Virus record (IMG/VR): IMGVR_UViG_3300045119_000053
Span: 1-34,113 of that record
Source: a virus
Reading direction: 5' to 3' (one strand)
Length of the DNA: 34,113 nt
Below are positions 24,702 to 30,216 of the stretch, one piece after another (positions within the stretch are counted from its first letter, which is position 1; each line of letters starts with the position of its first letter). The notes below the pieces were generated by a model. That model did no database searches and had not been told where the DNA came from. It was given only the letters and a program-made list of their open reading frames with translations. The translations under genes were made by a program, and so were the position numbers.

Positions 24702-24881
24702 ATGTTCAACGCACAAGACCTCTTGGAGATGGCGGAGGAAGTGGTCGCGGGGCTCAAGGCACGTGAAGGTGTCGGTGCCGTGATCCCCGAGCTCCACGCG
24801 GATGGGTCGTGGACCGTATGGGCCCACGCGAGCGAGGGCTACGGGAAGGTGAAGGTCACCATCGACGGGGACTGGAGCTGA
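24702..24881 (+). CDS. Small protein, function unknown
   Basis: A 59-residue protein, ATG with GGGAAAGGGAAGG upstream. Sequence begins FNAQDLLEMAEEVVAGLKAR and continues GVGAVIPELHADGSWTVWAH, ending with a charged Lys/Val/Asp strand. A helix followed by a small beta sheet is likely. It follows the lipoprotein-like gene by 31 bases and is closed by a hairpin, so the two form a short transcription unit. Its G+C-rich codons match the gene before it. No family was recognised. Confidence 0.65.
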   Translation: MFNAQDLLEMAEEVVAGLKAREGVGAVIPELHADGSWTVWAHASEGYGKVKVTIDGDWS

Positions 24882-24885
24882 GGGT

Positions 24886-24907
24886 AGGGGTCCCGCAAGG
24901 GACCCCT
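24886..24907 (+). terminator. GNRA-tetraloop hairpin terminator
   Basis: AGGGGTCCC (24886-24894) and GGGACCCCT (24899-24907) form a perfect 9-bp stem with a GCAA loop, five bases after the stop codon. The T-tract is short (TTTCCTC), so termination may be partial. Confidence 0.7.
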
Positions 24908-24976
24908 TTCCTCGCCCCGTTAGGGGTCCGGACCAACTATGGGGGGGAAACCTTTGGCCGGACGTTCTAGGGCCTT

Positions 24977-25063
24977 CCGGAAGTAAGAATACATCGGCCG
25001 TTCGGCCGTTTGCAAAAAGTTTGCCGGACGTACGAATACATCGGCCGTTGGGGCGTTTGCAAA
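24977..25063 (+). repeat. 40-bp tandem repeat, two copies
   Basis: Copies at 24977-25016 and 25024-25063 differ at only four of 40 positions; the start-to-start distance is 47 bp. Each begins CCGGA and includes GAATACATCGGCCGTT and ends CGTTTGCAAA. A partial third copy (GTGCGTTTGCA) is near 25107-25117. Each unit contains or abuts a CCGGA-type motif. No reading frame is preserved between the copies that suggests coding. Confidence 0.85.
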
Positions 25064-25166
25064 CCCATAGCGGGTGCCGTCCGGACCAACAATGTCCAGC
25101 GCGCGGTGCGTTTGCATCGGGGTCCGGACGTAATATCCCCCCAAAAAAGATTTTTTCAAAAAGTCC

Positions 25167-25196
25167 TTGATTTGCGCCTAGTGGATGCATTATAAT
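25167..25196 (+). promoter_or_regulatory. Right-arm promoter P1
   Basis: TTGATT (25167-25172), 18 bases containing CCTAGTGGATGC, TATAAT (25191-25196). A strong sigma-70-like promoter with an A/T tract immediately upstream that may act as an UP element. Downstream is a CA-rich leader similar to that of P0, then the winged-helix gene at 25254. Confidence 0.85.
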
Positions 25197-25253
25197 AGAA
25201 ATATGAAGGCAACACAAAACAACCACTACCAAACAACCAATAAGGAGCAAGTC

Positions 25254-25442
25254 ATGTATGACCAGCCTATGTCCCCGTACAAGTTCGCCAAGGCTGAGGG
25301 GAAGATCCCTCAGATGGTGTACGGGTACATCGCGTCGGGTAGGATCAAGTGCACGATCGAACCGATCACAGGGAACAAGATCCTGTCACCGGAGGAAATG
25401 ACCAAGTGGTCAGAGTACTGGGCCGCTAAGGCCAACAAGTAA
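25254..25442 (+). CDS. Small winged-helix-like protein, paralog 2
   Basis: A 62-residue protein from ATG 25254 with AAGGAG upstream. Core SPYKFAKAEGKIPQMVYGYI, then ASGRIKCTIEPITGNKILSP, ending KWSEYWAAKANK. It is about 85% identical to paralog 1 over 53 residues, but the DNA differs at many third codon positions, so the duplication is old and both are under selection. It is a single-gene unit between promoter P1 and a perfect terminator, which suggests high, independent expression. The likely role is DNA binding. Confidence 0.75.
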   Translation: MYDQPMSPYKFAKAEGKIPQMVYGYIASGRIKCTIEPITGNKILSPEEMTKWSEYWAAKANK

Positions 25443-25453
25443 TAACGGAAAGG

Positions 25454-25486
25454 AAGGGCACCTCTTCGGAGGTGCCCTTTCTTTTT
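25454..25486 (+). terminator. Strong rho-independent terminator with UUCG loop
   Basis: AAGGGCACCTC (25454-25464), loop TTCG, GAGGTGCCCTT (25469-25479), then TTTCTTTTT-like sequence to 25486. A perfect 11-bp stem with the very stable UUCG tetraloop, 12 bases after the stop of the winged-helix paralog 2. Confidence 0.92.
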
Positions 25487-25783
25487 GCTCTGTGGGGTCC
25501 GGAAGGCCTCCCTTAGGTTTGGGGCCGTCCGGACGTTCTCTCATTTTCGGTTCACCTCGAACCTCAGTCAAAACCCGTCTGAATGGTCGCGCCCCTCGTC
25601 CGATCGGCACCCTCTCAGCGTGCCGCTAGCCACAGGGTCGAAGGGTCCGATCCGTCCGGACCGACCATAGAGTCTAAGGGCAACGAGTGTGTTACACGGT
25701 ATATACTCAGTGAACCTGCTCAAGTAGGTACCTACTAAGTCGTTGTACTACTTTAGAGGTGAGCAGCTATATACAACGAGTGC

Positions 25784-26047
25784 TTTATATACCTTCCTTT
25801 CAATCCGATAACAACCGATTTGTCCGGCAGTGATAGTAATATAATACAAGTATATACATACCTACTATAACTAATACCTAAAGACCTGGTCATGGCGCCA
25901 TGTTTTCCGGAACACAATGCAGGTTAGTGTTTAGGGACATGTTCGGGCTATGAAAACGCGGTGTTTAGACATAGAGACTCTATTACCCCTTTATATACCG
26001 TCCTCACTCAAATAAACGTCCTCAATGTTCCCATTATATACCTTCCT
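25784..26047 (+). repeat. Three TATATACC elements
   Basis: TTTATATACCTTCCT (25784-25798), TTTATATACCGTCCT (25990-26004) and ATTATATACCTTCCT (26033-26047) are direct repeats in non-coding DNA. They match the ATATACC-N2-CC core of the two late elements, which face the other way, toward their own genes. In each case the element points toward downstream genes, consistent with a promoter part or activator site. Read on the other strand, two of them also give plausible -35/17/-10 promoters, so orientation is not settled. Confidence 0.6.
25891..25902. promoter_or_regulatory. 12-bp palindrome CATGGCGCCATG
   Basis: A perfect 12-bp palindrome followed by TTTT in the gene-poor stretch. It has no loop for a hairpin, so a dimeric protein-binding site is more likely than a terminator. 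Function is unknown. Confidence 0.4.
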
Positions 26048-26147
26048 AACGTTGCTAAGCCAACCCACTCACAGCCACTCCTAGTCACGACTAGTCACCA
26101 AACGCCAATTCGCCTGGATTTTAGTTGGCCTTCCTAGGTACTAGTCC

Positions 26148-26177
26148 TTGATTGCTTCCTAGGACCTGCAATATAAT
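26148..26177 (+). promoter_or_regulatory. Right-arm promoter P2
   Basis: TTGATT, 18 bases (containing TTCCTAGGACCTGC), TATAAT at 26172-26177. The spacer core CTTCCTAG-[AG]-ACCTGC is shared with P3 and P4. A second TTCCTAGG sits at 26131-26138, 25 bases upstream of the spacer copy. It drives the genes from 26234. Confidence 0.85.
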
Positions 26178-26233
26178 ATAAACATCACCAAAATATTTTC
26201 CAACCTTAGGAACTCCATAGGGGAGGTGAATCT

Positions 26234-26551
26234 ATGACAAACGAGTCCGGCACACACAAACCAACAGGCTATTATGGCCTATCTTTCCCAACAGTAACTG
26301 CACAGAAGGAAGATCCATTTCGTCCACACTCTTACGATCCGGATTTTGAAGGATGTGAGGCGCTGAACATCAGGTACTCCAACCGTTGGAAAGGCTACAA
26401 CGGATACTGGAAGACGATGTTGAGTCTGAAGGTAACACAAAATAAGAACAAGTTCCAAGTGAGTACCGAACGATTTGTAGTCGCTTACCACAACACAAAC
26501 GGCGAATACAATCTGACGGACATTCGTAAGCGGGGCATGTACGGCTATTAA
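26234..26551 (+). CDS. Protein of unknown function
   Basis: A 105-residue protein, ATG with GGGGAGGTG upstream, first gene behind promoter P2. It is Tyr/Asn-rich (…KPTGYYGLSFPTVT…, LNIRYSNRWKGYNGYWKTML, …FVVAYHNTNGEYNLTDIRKR…) and appears to be a small alpha/beta domain with no obvious motif. No homologous family was recognised. Confidence 0.7.
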   Translation: MTNESGTHKPTGYYGLSFPTVTAQKEDPFRPHSYDPDFEGCEALNIRYSNRWKGYNGYWKTMLSLKVTQNKNKFQVSTERFVVAYHNTNGEYNLTDIRKRGMYGY

Positions 26552-26564
26552 GGAGTAACGAACA

Positions 26565-26705
26565 ATGTACAACCTTTCCGATGAGGAAATGTTCAAGTGT
26601 ATCAGTGATATGGTAGAGGACGGGCTTCTCTGTTGGGAAGGCCTGGACAGCGACGGAGAGCCGATGCTGTCCCTCACAGACAAAGGAAGGAGCAACATTC
26701 AATGA
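26565..26705 (+). CDS. Small protein, possibly winged-helix-like
   Basis: A 46-residue protein, ATG with AAGGAG upstream, ending in an ATGA overlap with the next gene. Sequence NLSDEEMFKCISDMVEDGLL followed by CWEGLDSDGEPMLSLTDKGR has the 'v..GlL......dG....L.lTdkGr' pattern of the wing part of winged-helix domains. It is too short for a complete domain, so any DNA-binding role is a guess. Confidence 0.7.
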   Translation: MYNLSDEEMFKCISDMVEDGLLCWEGLDSDGEPMLSLTDKGRSNIQ

Positions 26706-27010
26706 CACCTGAACTTGAAGACCTGTGCAACAGGATCGCTGACCATTGGGGTGGAACCCAATGTAAACGGTTCTGGGTGACCGAAGGTGAACGTTTCGGG
26801 TTTATGGGAGATGAAGGCTTTTCCCGTTACACCGTAACACTTCCAGGTACAAAGTCACCGTGCTTCGAGGACTCCGGAAGACCTGCTGGATGGGTCATGT
26901 GCCCAGCTAATAAGGTAATCGTCCGGTGTCTCGATGATGCACCAGATGCTTGGTGGCACGTGAACTTCGACGGTAGTTACAACATCTACGGACGCGAAGG
27001 AACGGTCTGA
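26702..27010 (+). CDS. Protein of unknown function
   Basis: A 102-residue protein from the ATG at 26702, coupled by ATGA to the gene before it. It has several Trp, Gly and Cys residues (HWGGTQCKRFWVTEGERFGF; RPAGWVMCPANKVIVRCLDD; ending SYNIYGREGTV). It may be a small beta-rich protein. No known family was recognised. A perfect hairpin follows the gene. Confidence 0.7.
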   Translation: MTPELEDLCNRIADHWGGTQCKRFWVTEGERFGFMGDEGFSRYTVTLPGTKSPCFEDSGRPAGWVMCPANKVIVRCLDDAPDAWWHVNFDGSYNIYGREGTV

Positions 27011-27019
27011 ACATAGCAT

Positions 27020-27047
27020 TGAGGTATGAAGGCAACTTCATACCTCA
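27020..27047 (+). terminator. GCAA-tetraloop hairpin
   Basis: TGAGGTATGAAG (27020-27031), GCAA, CTTCATACCTCA (27036-27047): perfect 12-bp stem in the gap after 27010. Only TTG follows, so it may be a weak terminator or an RNA-processing or stabilising element. Confidence 0.65.
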
Positions 27048-27080
27048 TTGAAATGTTCGAACCGAGAGGAGGTGATATGT

Positions 27081-27260
27081 ATGAAGTACGTACGAGTGAT
27101 CCTAGCAGTTGAAGAGCACCCGTCACGTGATGGTTCCCTGAACTTTGACGAACGTCTCGAAGTGTTCATCGAGGAAGATGTCGCTGTTCAAGGTGCTTAC
27201 GTCAGTGGCGATTACGACACCCGCGAACAGGCTATTCATGGCCTGTGGAAAGAACAGTGA
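27081..27260 (+). CDS. Small protein of unknown function
   Basis: A 59-residue acidic protein from ATG 27081; GAGAGGAGGTG lies upstream, and an out-of-frame ATG at 27077 opens only a short frame. Sequence: KYVRVILAVEEHPSRDGSLN, FDERLEVFIEEDVAVQGAYV, then SGDYDTREQAIHGLWKEQ. It resembles a small alpha/beta sheet with a C-terminal helix, but no family was recognised. Confidence 0.7.
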   Translation: MKYVRVILAVEEHPSRDGSLNFDERLEVFIEEDVAVQGAYVSGDYDTREQAIHGLWKEQ

Positions 27261-27270
27261 GGGCCGCGCG

Positions 27271-27585
27271 ATGACATCGGAAGAAAAAGTTCAGGAGATG
27301 TCGAAGCGTATCACTACGCTGATCTGCGATGACGAATGGGTGCAGAACTGGTGCATCGAGATCGCAACGGCAGAGTGCAAACGCTTCTACGACCATGACA
27401 CTGCGTTCCTGGCGAGCGACGGAATGACCACCAGGATGTGGGATATCGACACAGCAACGACCGAGATACACCCTAGTGAGAACCACTACTGGGGCATTTA
27501 CAATGAGGCAATGATGAAGGCGATGCACATTTCACTCATGAACCTTCGTCACTTTTCCGACGATCCAGAACCGGAGGACATGTAA
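27271..27585 (+). CDS. Protein of unknown function
   Basis: A 104-residue protein from ATG 27271, 10 bases after the preceding stop; the ribosome binding site is poor, so it may depend on coupling. It is rich in Trp, Met and acidic residues (TLICDDEWVQNWCIEIATAE; TTRMWDIDTATTEIHPSENH; …EAMMKAMHISLMNLRHFSDD…). Mostly helical. It overlaps the next gene by TAATG. Confidence 0.65.
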   Translation: MTSEEKVQEMSKRITTLICDDEWVQNWCIEIATAECKRFYDHDTAFLASDGMTTRMWDIDTATTEIHPSENHYWGIYNEAMMKAMHISLMNLRHFSDDPEPEDM

Positions 27586-27755
27586 TGCCTCTATGTGACT
27601 TGTGTGATAAGGACGCTTGGTGGGATACACCTACTACGCGGAATGTGATCACGTTGGGGCGTTGGGGTTCGTTGTGCGAAGAGCACACGGCCTTGTTCGG
27701 TGTCCCTAACTCAACTATCCGCACATGGATAGGTCCGGAAGATCTTCGGCCGTAA
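27585..27755 (+). CDS. Small Cys-rich, possible zinc-binding protein
   Basis: A 56-residue protein, ATG overlapping the upstream stop. It begins PLCDLCDKDAWWDTPTTRNV and continues ITLGRWGSLCEEHTALFGVP. The C-x2-C pair and the later C-x2-H (CEEH) suggest a treble-clef or zinc-ribbon-like site. Function is unknown. It is the last gene before promoter P3. Confidence 0.7.
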   Translation: MPLCDLCDKDAWWDTPTTRNVITLGRWGSLCEEHTALFGVPNSTIRTWIGPEDLRP

Positions 27756-27787
27756 CGTTTTTAGAGTTCCGTCTTAGAAAGAAGTCC

Positions 27788-27817
27788 TTGATTTCTTCCT
27801 AGAACCTGCTATATAAT
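27788..27817 (+). promoter_or_regulatory. Right-arm promoter P3
   Basis: TTGATT, 18 bases (TCTTCCTAGAACCTGCTA), TATAAT at 27812-27817. The spacer is identical to that of P4 except for its first base. Drives the zinc-ribbon gene at 27852. Confidence 0.88.
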
Positions 27818-27851
27818 AAAGGGAGAGAGAAGAGAGGAGGTGGTACAAAAT

Positions 27852-28073
27852 ATGGATGACACAACCATCAAGATCATGACTCCACGAGCATGCCCTGGTT
27901 GTCACACACACGGAGAGTTCACTGTGACAAAGGAGGGCGTGAGGAAGTTCAACAGTGGCGATCTGATCCAGAACTGTTTCCCGGAGCTGAGCTCAGCAGA
28001 CCGTGAAAGGTTTGTGACCGGCTACTGCGGAACGTGTTGGGACAACCTGTTCGCAAACGACGGAGAGGAATAA
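27852..28073 (+). CDS. Zinc-ribbon-like actinophage protein
   Basis: A 73-residue protein from ATG 27852, with GAGGAGGTGG upstream (a GTG at 27840 lies within that site). A C-x2-C knuckle in RACPGCHTHGEFTVTKEG and a second in TGYCGTCWDNLFAND flank a helix with LIQNCFPELSSADRERFVTG. I recognise this layout as a small family widespread in actinophages ('...aliQd.fPel...dRe.liSg.C..Cwd..f'). It probably folds as a zinc ribbon; its job is unknown. Confidence 0.8.
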   Translation: MDDTTIKIMTPRACPGCHTHGEFTVTKEGVRKFNSGDLIQNCFPELSSADRERFVTGYCGTCWDNLFANDGEE

Positions 28074-28074
28074 C

Positions 28075-28239
28075 GTGACTGCAGCGTCTAAGAAGCGAGG
28101 ACGTCGAGCACAGGCTCGGCGCGTAAGTGAGATTCAGGCGGGGCTAGTAGTTCGAACTCGTCAGCAAGAGCGACGAGCAGCCAAGAAGGCACACCGAACA
28201 GCAAAGGCGGTGGCGAGTGAAGTACTACAAGGTGACTAA
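28075..28239 (+). CDS. Small, very basic Arg/Lys/Ala-rich protein
   Basis: A 54-residue protein from GTG 28075, two bases after the previous stop. Sequence: TAASKKRGRRAQARRVSEIQ, AGLVVRTRQQERRAAKKAHR, then TAKAVASEVLQGD. Likely one long basic helix that binds nucleic acid. It overlaps the next gene by 23 bases. The absence of acidic residues except at the ends and the strong helix bias support a real protein, though it is short. Confidence 0.6.
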   Translation: MTAASKKRGRRAQARRVSEIQAGLVVRTRQQERRAAKKAHRTAKAVASEVLQGD

Positions 28240-28408
28240 GACCTACCTGGTCTCAACGGATGAGGAGCTGACACCTCTTCAGAAAGAGATCCTGATAAAT
28301 CCTCACGACATCGATCTGACGTACGTGTTCAACGAGGACTTGATCAAGGTCGAACGTCACGCAACGTTCCTGGAAGAGACCGAGACAGCAGACTGGGCGT
28401 TGTTCTAG
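28217..28408 (+). CDS. Small acidic protein, paralog of 28632-28898
   Basis: A 63-residue protein from GTG 28217. Sequence: KYYKVTKTYLVSTDEELTPL, QKEILINPHDIDLTYVFNED, then ATFLEETETADWALF at the end. Opening 'YYKVTKTYLV' and ending 'ETxxxDW' match the gene at 28632 (GHYKVTHEFQV… QETDWGFSAL), so the two are probably paralogs. Function is unknown. It overlaps the basic protein gene upstream and is followed by a hairpin terminator. Confidence 0.65.
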   Translation: MKYYKVTKTYLVSTDEELTPLQKEILINPHDIDLTYVFNEDLIKVERHATFLEETETADWALF

Positions 28409-28425
28409 GATTGAGTGTTACATAC

Positions 28426-28447
28426 AGGGTACGCGGGAGCGTACCTT
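28426..28447 (+). terminator. GNRA-tetraloop hairpin terminator
   Basis: AGGGTACGC (28426-28434), loop GGGA, GCGTACCTT (28439-28447), with one G-U pair, then GTTTG. It is 18 bases after the stop at 28408 and closes the unit that begins at promoter P3. Confidence 0.65.
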
Positions 28448-28482
28448 GTTTGATATGCTCAAACCATTAGGGAGGTGAACAA

Positions 28483-28650
28483 ATGACAGAACGATTGAGG
28501 TCAGACATCTCAGACCACCTCGAGAACCGTCCAGTGACAGCGTACCACACCGAAGAGGAAAAGGCGCGGTCGCTAGTCACTGCATGGTACAACGACTTGA
28601 AGACGTTCGAACACTGGGAGAGGAGGGAACAATGGGCCACTACAAGGTAA
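28483..28650 (+). CDS. Small protein of unknown function
   Basis: A 55-residue charged protein, ATG with GGGAGGTG upstream. Sequence: TERLRSDISDHLENRPVTAY, HTEEEKARSLVTAWYNDLKT, then FEHWERREQWATTR. Helical. Its last 19 bases overlap the next gene. It has no recognisable family. Confidence 0.65.
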   Translation: MTERLRSDISDHLENRPVTAYHTEEEKARSLVTAWYNDLKTFEHWERREQWATTR

Positions 28651-28898
28651 CGCACGAGTTCCAAGTCAGCCTTCAGCCTAAACGGGATCTGGAGCCAGAC
28701 GAACTGAAGAATGCCCTTGTCACAGCTGAATGCGCGTGGCAGATGGGTGAGACGCAAGGAGAGGTGTTCAAGAACGATGCCCTCGACGGCAACCCAACGG
28801 AGGTGTACTACACCTTCGAGTACGAGGGCGAAAGTGAAGTGATCACCGACTACCAAGTCCAAGAGACCGATTGGGGATTCAGTGCACTGGACGAATGA
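28632..28898 (+). CDS. Acidic protein, paralog of 28217-28408
   Basis: An 88-residue protein from the internal ATG at 28632 with GAGGAGGG upstream; the frame is open to the left but has no good start. It opens MGHYKVTHEFQVSLQPKRDL and ends EYEGESEVITDYQVQETDWG. Like the 28217 gene it has the 'hYKVT' opening and the 'xxETxxDW' ending, with an inserted middle. Function is unknown. Confidence 0.7.
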   Translation: MGHYKVTHEFQVSLQPKRDLEPDELKNALVTAECAWQMGETQGEVFKNDALDGNPTEVYYTFEYEGESEVITDYQVQETDWGFSALDE

Positions 28899-28920
28899 CG
28901 AAAATCGTTCCCCAGGTGAG

Positions 28921-29070
28921 ATGATCTACGACGCTTCACGGCATCGTTGGATCGACGTAAACGAGTTCCACCGTCGCAATTTCTGGCGGGGCATGTACAC
29001 GATGTTCCTGTGGTTCGTAGGAGTGGCCGCGTTCGTGGCTCTCTGTATGGCTGGGAGGACAATGTGGTAA
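28921..29070 (+). CDS. Small membrane protein
   Basis: A 49-residue protein from ATG 28921; a GTG at 28882 is an alternative that would add 13 residues and overlap the previous gene. Sequence: IYDASRHRWIDVNEFHRRNF, WRGMYTMFLWFVGVAAFVAL, then CMAGRTMW. One membrane helix of about 20 residues follows a basic/aromatic N-terminus. Function is unknown. It overlaps the next gene by seven bases. Confidence 0.6.
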   Translation: MIYDASRHRWIDVNEFHRRNFWRGMYTMFLWFVGVAAFVALCMAGRTMW

Positions 29071-29192
29071 AGTTCGAAGTCACTATCAACTCTGACACAG
29101 TCACGGCTCGTCAGGTCAATCAGGCCCTTGAGTCGTACTTCTACTTCGTGGATGAAGTCAATGAAGTCACCGTCAAGGAGTTGGACACGTGA
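29064..29192 (+). CDS. Small protein of unknown function
   Basis: A 42-residue protein from GTG 29064, with GGGAGG upstream. Sequence: VKFEVTINSDTVTARQVNQA, then LESYFYFVDEVNEVTVKELD. It has a beta-alpha-beta pattern. It overlaps both neighbours, so it is translationally coupled. No family was recognised. Confidence 0.65.
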   Translation: MVKFEVTINSDTVTARQVNQALESYFYFVDEVNEVTVKELDT

Positions 29193-29338
29193 GGCAGTAC
29201 ACCGATCCAGACGATGGAAAAGAGTGCGGAACCATTTGGTTGCGCATCGACATCGACCTGAACGTGATGGGAGAACAAGCTCTCCTGACATTTCTCGACA
29301 ACACACCCGGAATACGAGCAGTAAGGGCATCACAATGA
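29189..29338 (+). CDS. Small protein of unknown function
   Basis: A 49-residue protein from GTG 29189, coupled to its neighbours by GTGA and ATGA overlaps. Sequence: RQYTDPDDGKECGTIWLRID, then IDLNVMGEQALLTFLDNTPG. It has the same beta-alpha-beta arrangement as the gene before it. Function is unknown; the overlaps at both ends are the main support. Confidence 0.55.
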   Translation: MRQYTDPDDGKECGTIWLRIDIDLNVMGEQALLTFLDNTPGIRAVRASQ

Positions 29339-29511
29339 GCATTTTCAAAGCGAGACGTTGGAAGGGCGCTAAGTGGAAAGCTCCGCTTTGGCAGGCGCTA
29401 GGAATCGTGTTGTGCTTTACCATCGTCGGAATACCTTTTGGTGCACCGATGTTTGCTTGGGCAGGGGTAAGGTACAAGGAGAATCTCGAGTACGAACGTC
29501 AGTCGAAGTAG
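29335..29511 (+). CDS. Small membrane protein, possible paralog of 31721-32071
   Basis: A 58-residue protein from ATG 29335 (ATGA overlap). One or two hydrophobic segments: WKAPLWQALGIVLCFTIVGI, then PFGAPMFAWAGVRYKENLEY. The 'xxIVGIPFGAPxxxxAG' motif is also seen as 'TVIGIPLGVPIIVFG' in the gene at 31721, so the two may be related. Likely inner-membrane. Role unknown. Confidence 0.65.
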   Translation: MSIFKARRWKGAKWKAPLWQALGIVLCFTIVGIPFGAPMFAWAGVRYKENLEYERQSK

Positions 29512-29538
29512 CTAGGAGCGACCAGTGGGAGCTGGTTG

Positions 29539-29640
29539 CCATGGCGGTACCCGAACAGGTGCAGGCGCTTTAGCCCCGCGCGACGCACTTCTAGTAGGGT
29601 ACCGCCGTGGGAGCTTGCTCCCCTGTACAAATCGTACAGG
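29539..29640 (+). ncRNA. Structured RNA element upstream of the 29665 gene
   Basis: The stretch between two genes folds strongly. CCATGGCGGTACCC (29539-29552) pairs with GGGTACCGCCGTGG (29597-29610), 14 bp with one G-U pair. Inside are further pairings (AGGTGC/GCACTT and GCGC/GCGC). A hairpin GGGAGCTTGCTCCC (29609-29622) overlaps the 3' arm by two bases and could compete with it. A third hairpin CCTGTAC-AAATC-GTACAGG (29622-29640) ends 25 bases before the ATG. It may be a 5'-UTR regulator, processing signal or independent RNA. It does not resemble tRNA. Confidence 0.55.
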
Positions 29641-29664
29641 TTACCGACCAAAAGGAATAGGTAA

Positions 29665-29844
29665 ATGATTGAAGTTACGTTCGAACACGAGAAGACCACA
29701 CCGGGAACCGTTCGGTTCAAGGAAGTTCCGGACGAGGACCACGCAGACCGCGGGGCGATCGGCACGCTCTACATTCTCAAGAAGGATGTCGAGAAGATCG
29801 GGAACCCCAACCGCATCACGGTCAAAATCGAGGCGGCCTCCTAA
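29665..29844 (+). CDS. Conserved small actinophage protein ('MIEVTFEHEK' family)
   Basis: A 59-residue protein from ATG 29665. Sequence: IEVTFEHEKTTPGTVRFKEV, PDEDHADRGAIGTLYILKKD, then VEKIGNPNRITVKIEAAS. I recognise this as a small protein found in very many actinophages, usually with 'fe.ekeTkntvrf.E......igtlYv.k..l......l.vti'. Its function is not established. It follows the structured RNA and directly precedes promoter P4. Confidence 0.82.
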   Translation: MIEVTFEHEKTTPGTVRFKEVPDEDHADRGAIGTLYILKKDVEKIGNPNRITVKIEAAS

Positions 29845-29849
29845 GGCCC

Positions 29850-29879
29850 TTGATTCCTTCCTAGAACCTGCTATATCAT
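29850..29879 (+). promoter_or_regulatory. Right-arm promoter P4
   Basis: TTGATT, 18 bases (CCTTCCTAGAACCTGCTA), TATCAT at 29874-29879. The spacer is nearly identical to that of P3. It drives the winged-helix gene at 29917 and begins only five bases after the preceding stop. Confidence 0.85.
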
Positions 29880-29916
29880 TGGATGTAGCATAACACAATG
29901 AGAGGAGGTGATTTGA

Positions 29917-30216
29917 ATGACTGAAGAGACCTCGGTGGCAGAGGTTTCGATCGAGGACGCCAAGGCGTACCTGGACACACGGCTCTCTGAGCGCGGTGTG
30001 GCTCAGGTGGCTGAGGGTGTCATCAACCCGATCGAGCTCGCCAAGGCCCTCGATGTTCGTCCGCAGATGTTGTACTCCTACATCCGCGACGGTCGCATCG
30101 TTGCACGCAAGACCGTGGACACTCAGAAGCTCGTGTTCGACCTGGACACGGCTCTGGAGTTCGTGGCAAAGCGTCTCACTCGTGAGGCGCAGCGTGCTGC
30201 CAAGGCTGCTGCCTAA
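29917..30216 (+). CDS. Winged-helix-like protein, paralog 3
   Basis: A 99-residue protein, ATG with GAGAGGAGGTG upstream. An acidic N-terminus (SVAEVSIEDAKAYLDTRLSE) is followed by the family core: INPIELAKALDVRPQMLYSY, IRDGRIVARKTVDTQKLVFD, then a helical, basic C-terminus ending REAQRAAKAAA. 'RPQMLYSYIRDGRI' corresponds to 'IPQMVYGYIQSGRI' of paralogs 1 and 2. The Lys/Ala tail may help bind DNA. It is a one-gene unit between promoter P4 and the tRNA-like element. A DNA-binding regulator role is inferred. Confidence 0.78.
   Translation: MTEETSVAEVSIEDAKAYLDTRLSERGVAQVAEGVINPIELAKALDVRPQMLYSYIRDGRIVARKTVDTQKLVFDLDTALEFVAKRLTREAQRAAKAAA

Larger units (their letters stand above)
24882..25166. 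other. Gene-free repeat region
   Basis: No convincing gene is present between the 24886-24907 hairpin and promoter P1. The region holds three GTCCGGAC palindromes, the palindrome TTCCGGAA (24975-24982), two GCCGGAC variants, a 40-bp tandem repeat, and oligo-A/oligo-T (AAAAAAGATTTTTT, 25144-25157) just upstream of the -35 of P1. A leftward open frame across here was rejected because it lacks a start signal and crosses the upstream gene. Confidence 0.7.
24926..25661. repeat. Five GTCCGGAC palindromes
   Basis: Perfect copies begin at 24926, 25079, 25122, 25527 and 25654; variants TTCCGGAA (24975), GTCCGGAA (25497) and GCCGGAC (24957, 25023) also occur. I saw no perfect copy elsewhere in the window. 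They flank the winged-helix paralog at 25254 and its promoter. They could be operator or replication-protein sites, or sites avoided or targeted by a methylase. Confidence 0.75.
25487..26147. other. Gene-poor regulatory stretch
   Basis: About 660 bases without a supported gene. It holds two GTCCGGAC sites, a repeat CAACGAGTG (25681 and 25774), an inverted GGTATATA at about 25698, three TATATACC elements, the palindrome CATGGCGCCATG, a possible -10 (TATAAT, 25840-25845) without a good -35, and the duplicated TTCCTAGG (26131 and 26156) bordering promoter P2. It is more A+T-rich toward the right. A regulatory or replication-origin role is possible. Confidence 0.6.

Noticed and set aside
24977-25063. 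CRISPR array
   Set aside because: There are only two near-identical units with a 7-bp gap, no unique spacers of constant length and no cas genes.
24615-25250. Leftward 211-codon frame across the GTCCGGAC region
   Set aside because: It lacks a ribosome binding site, runs across a supported rightward gene, its terminator and promoter P1, and has no recognisable domain.
25840-25845. Additional promoter (TATAAT) in the gene-poor stretch
   Set aside because: No acceptable -35 at 16-18 bases and no conserved spacer as in P0-P6.
29539-29610. Rho-independent terminator
   Set aside because: The stem is strong but its loop is 44 bases and no T-run follows; it precedes a gene rather than following one closely.
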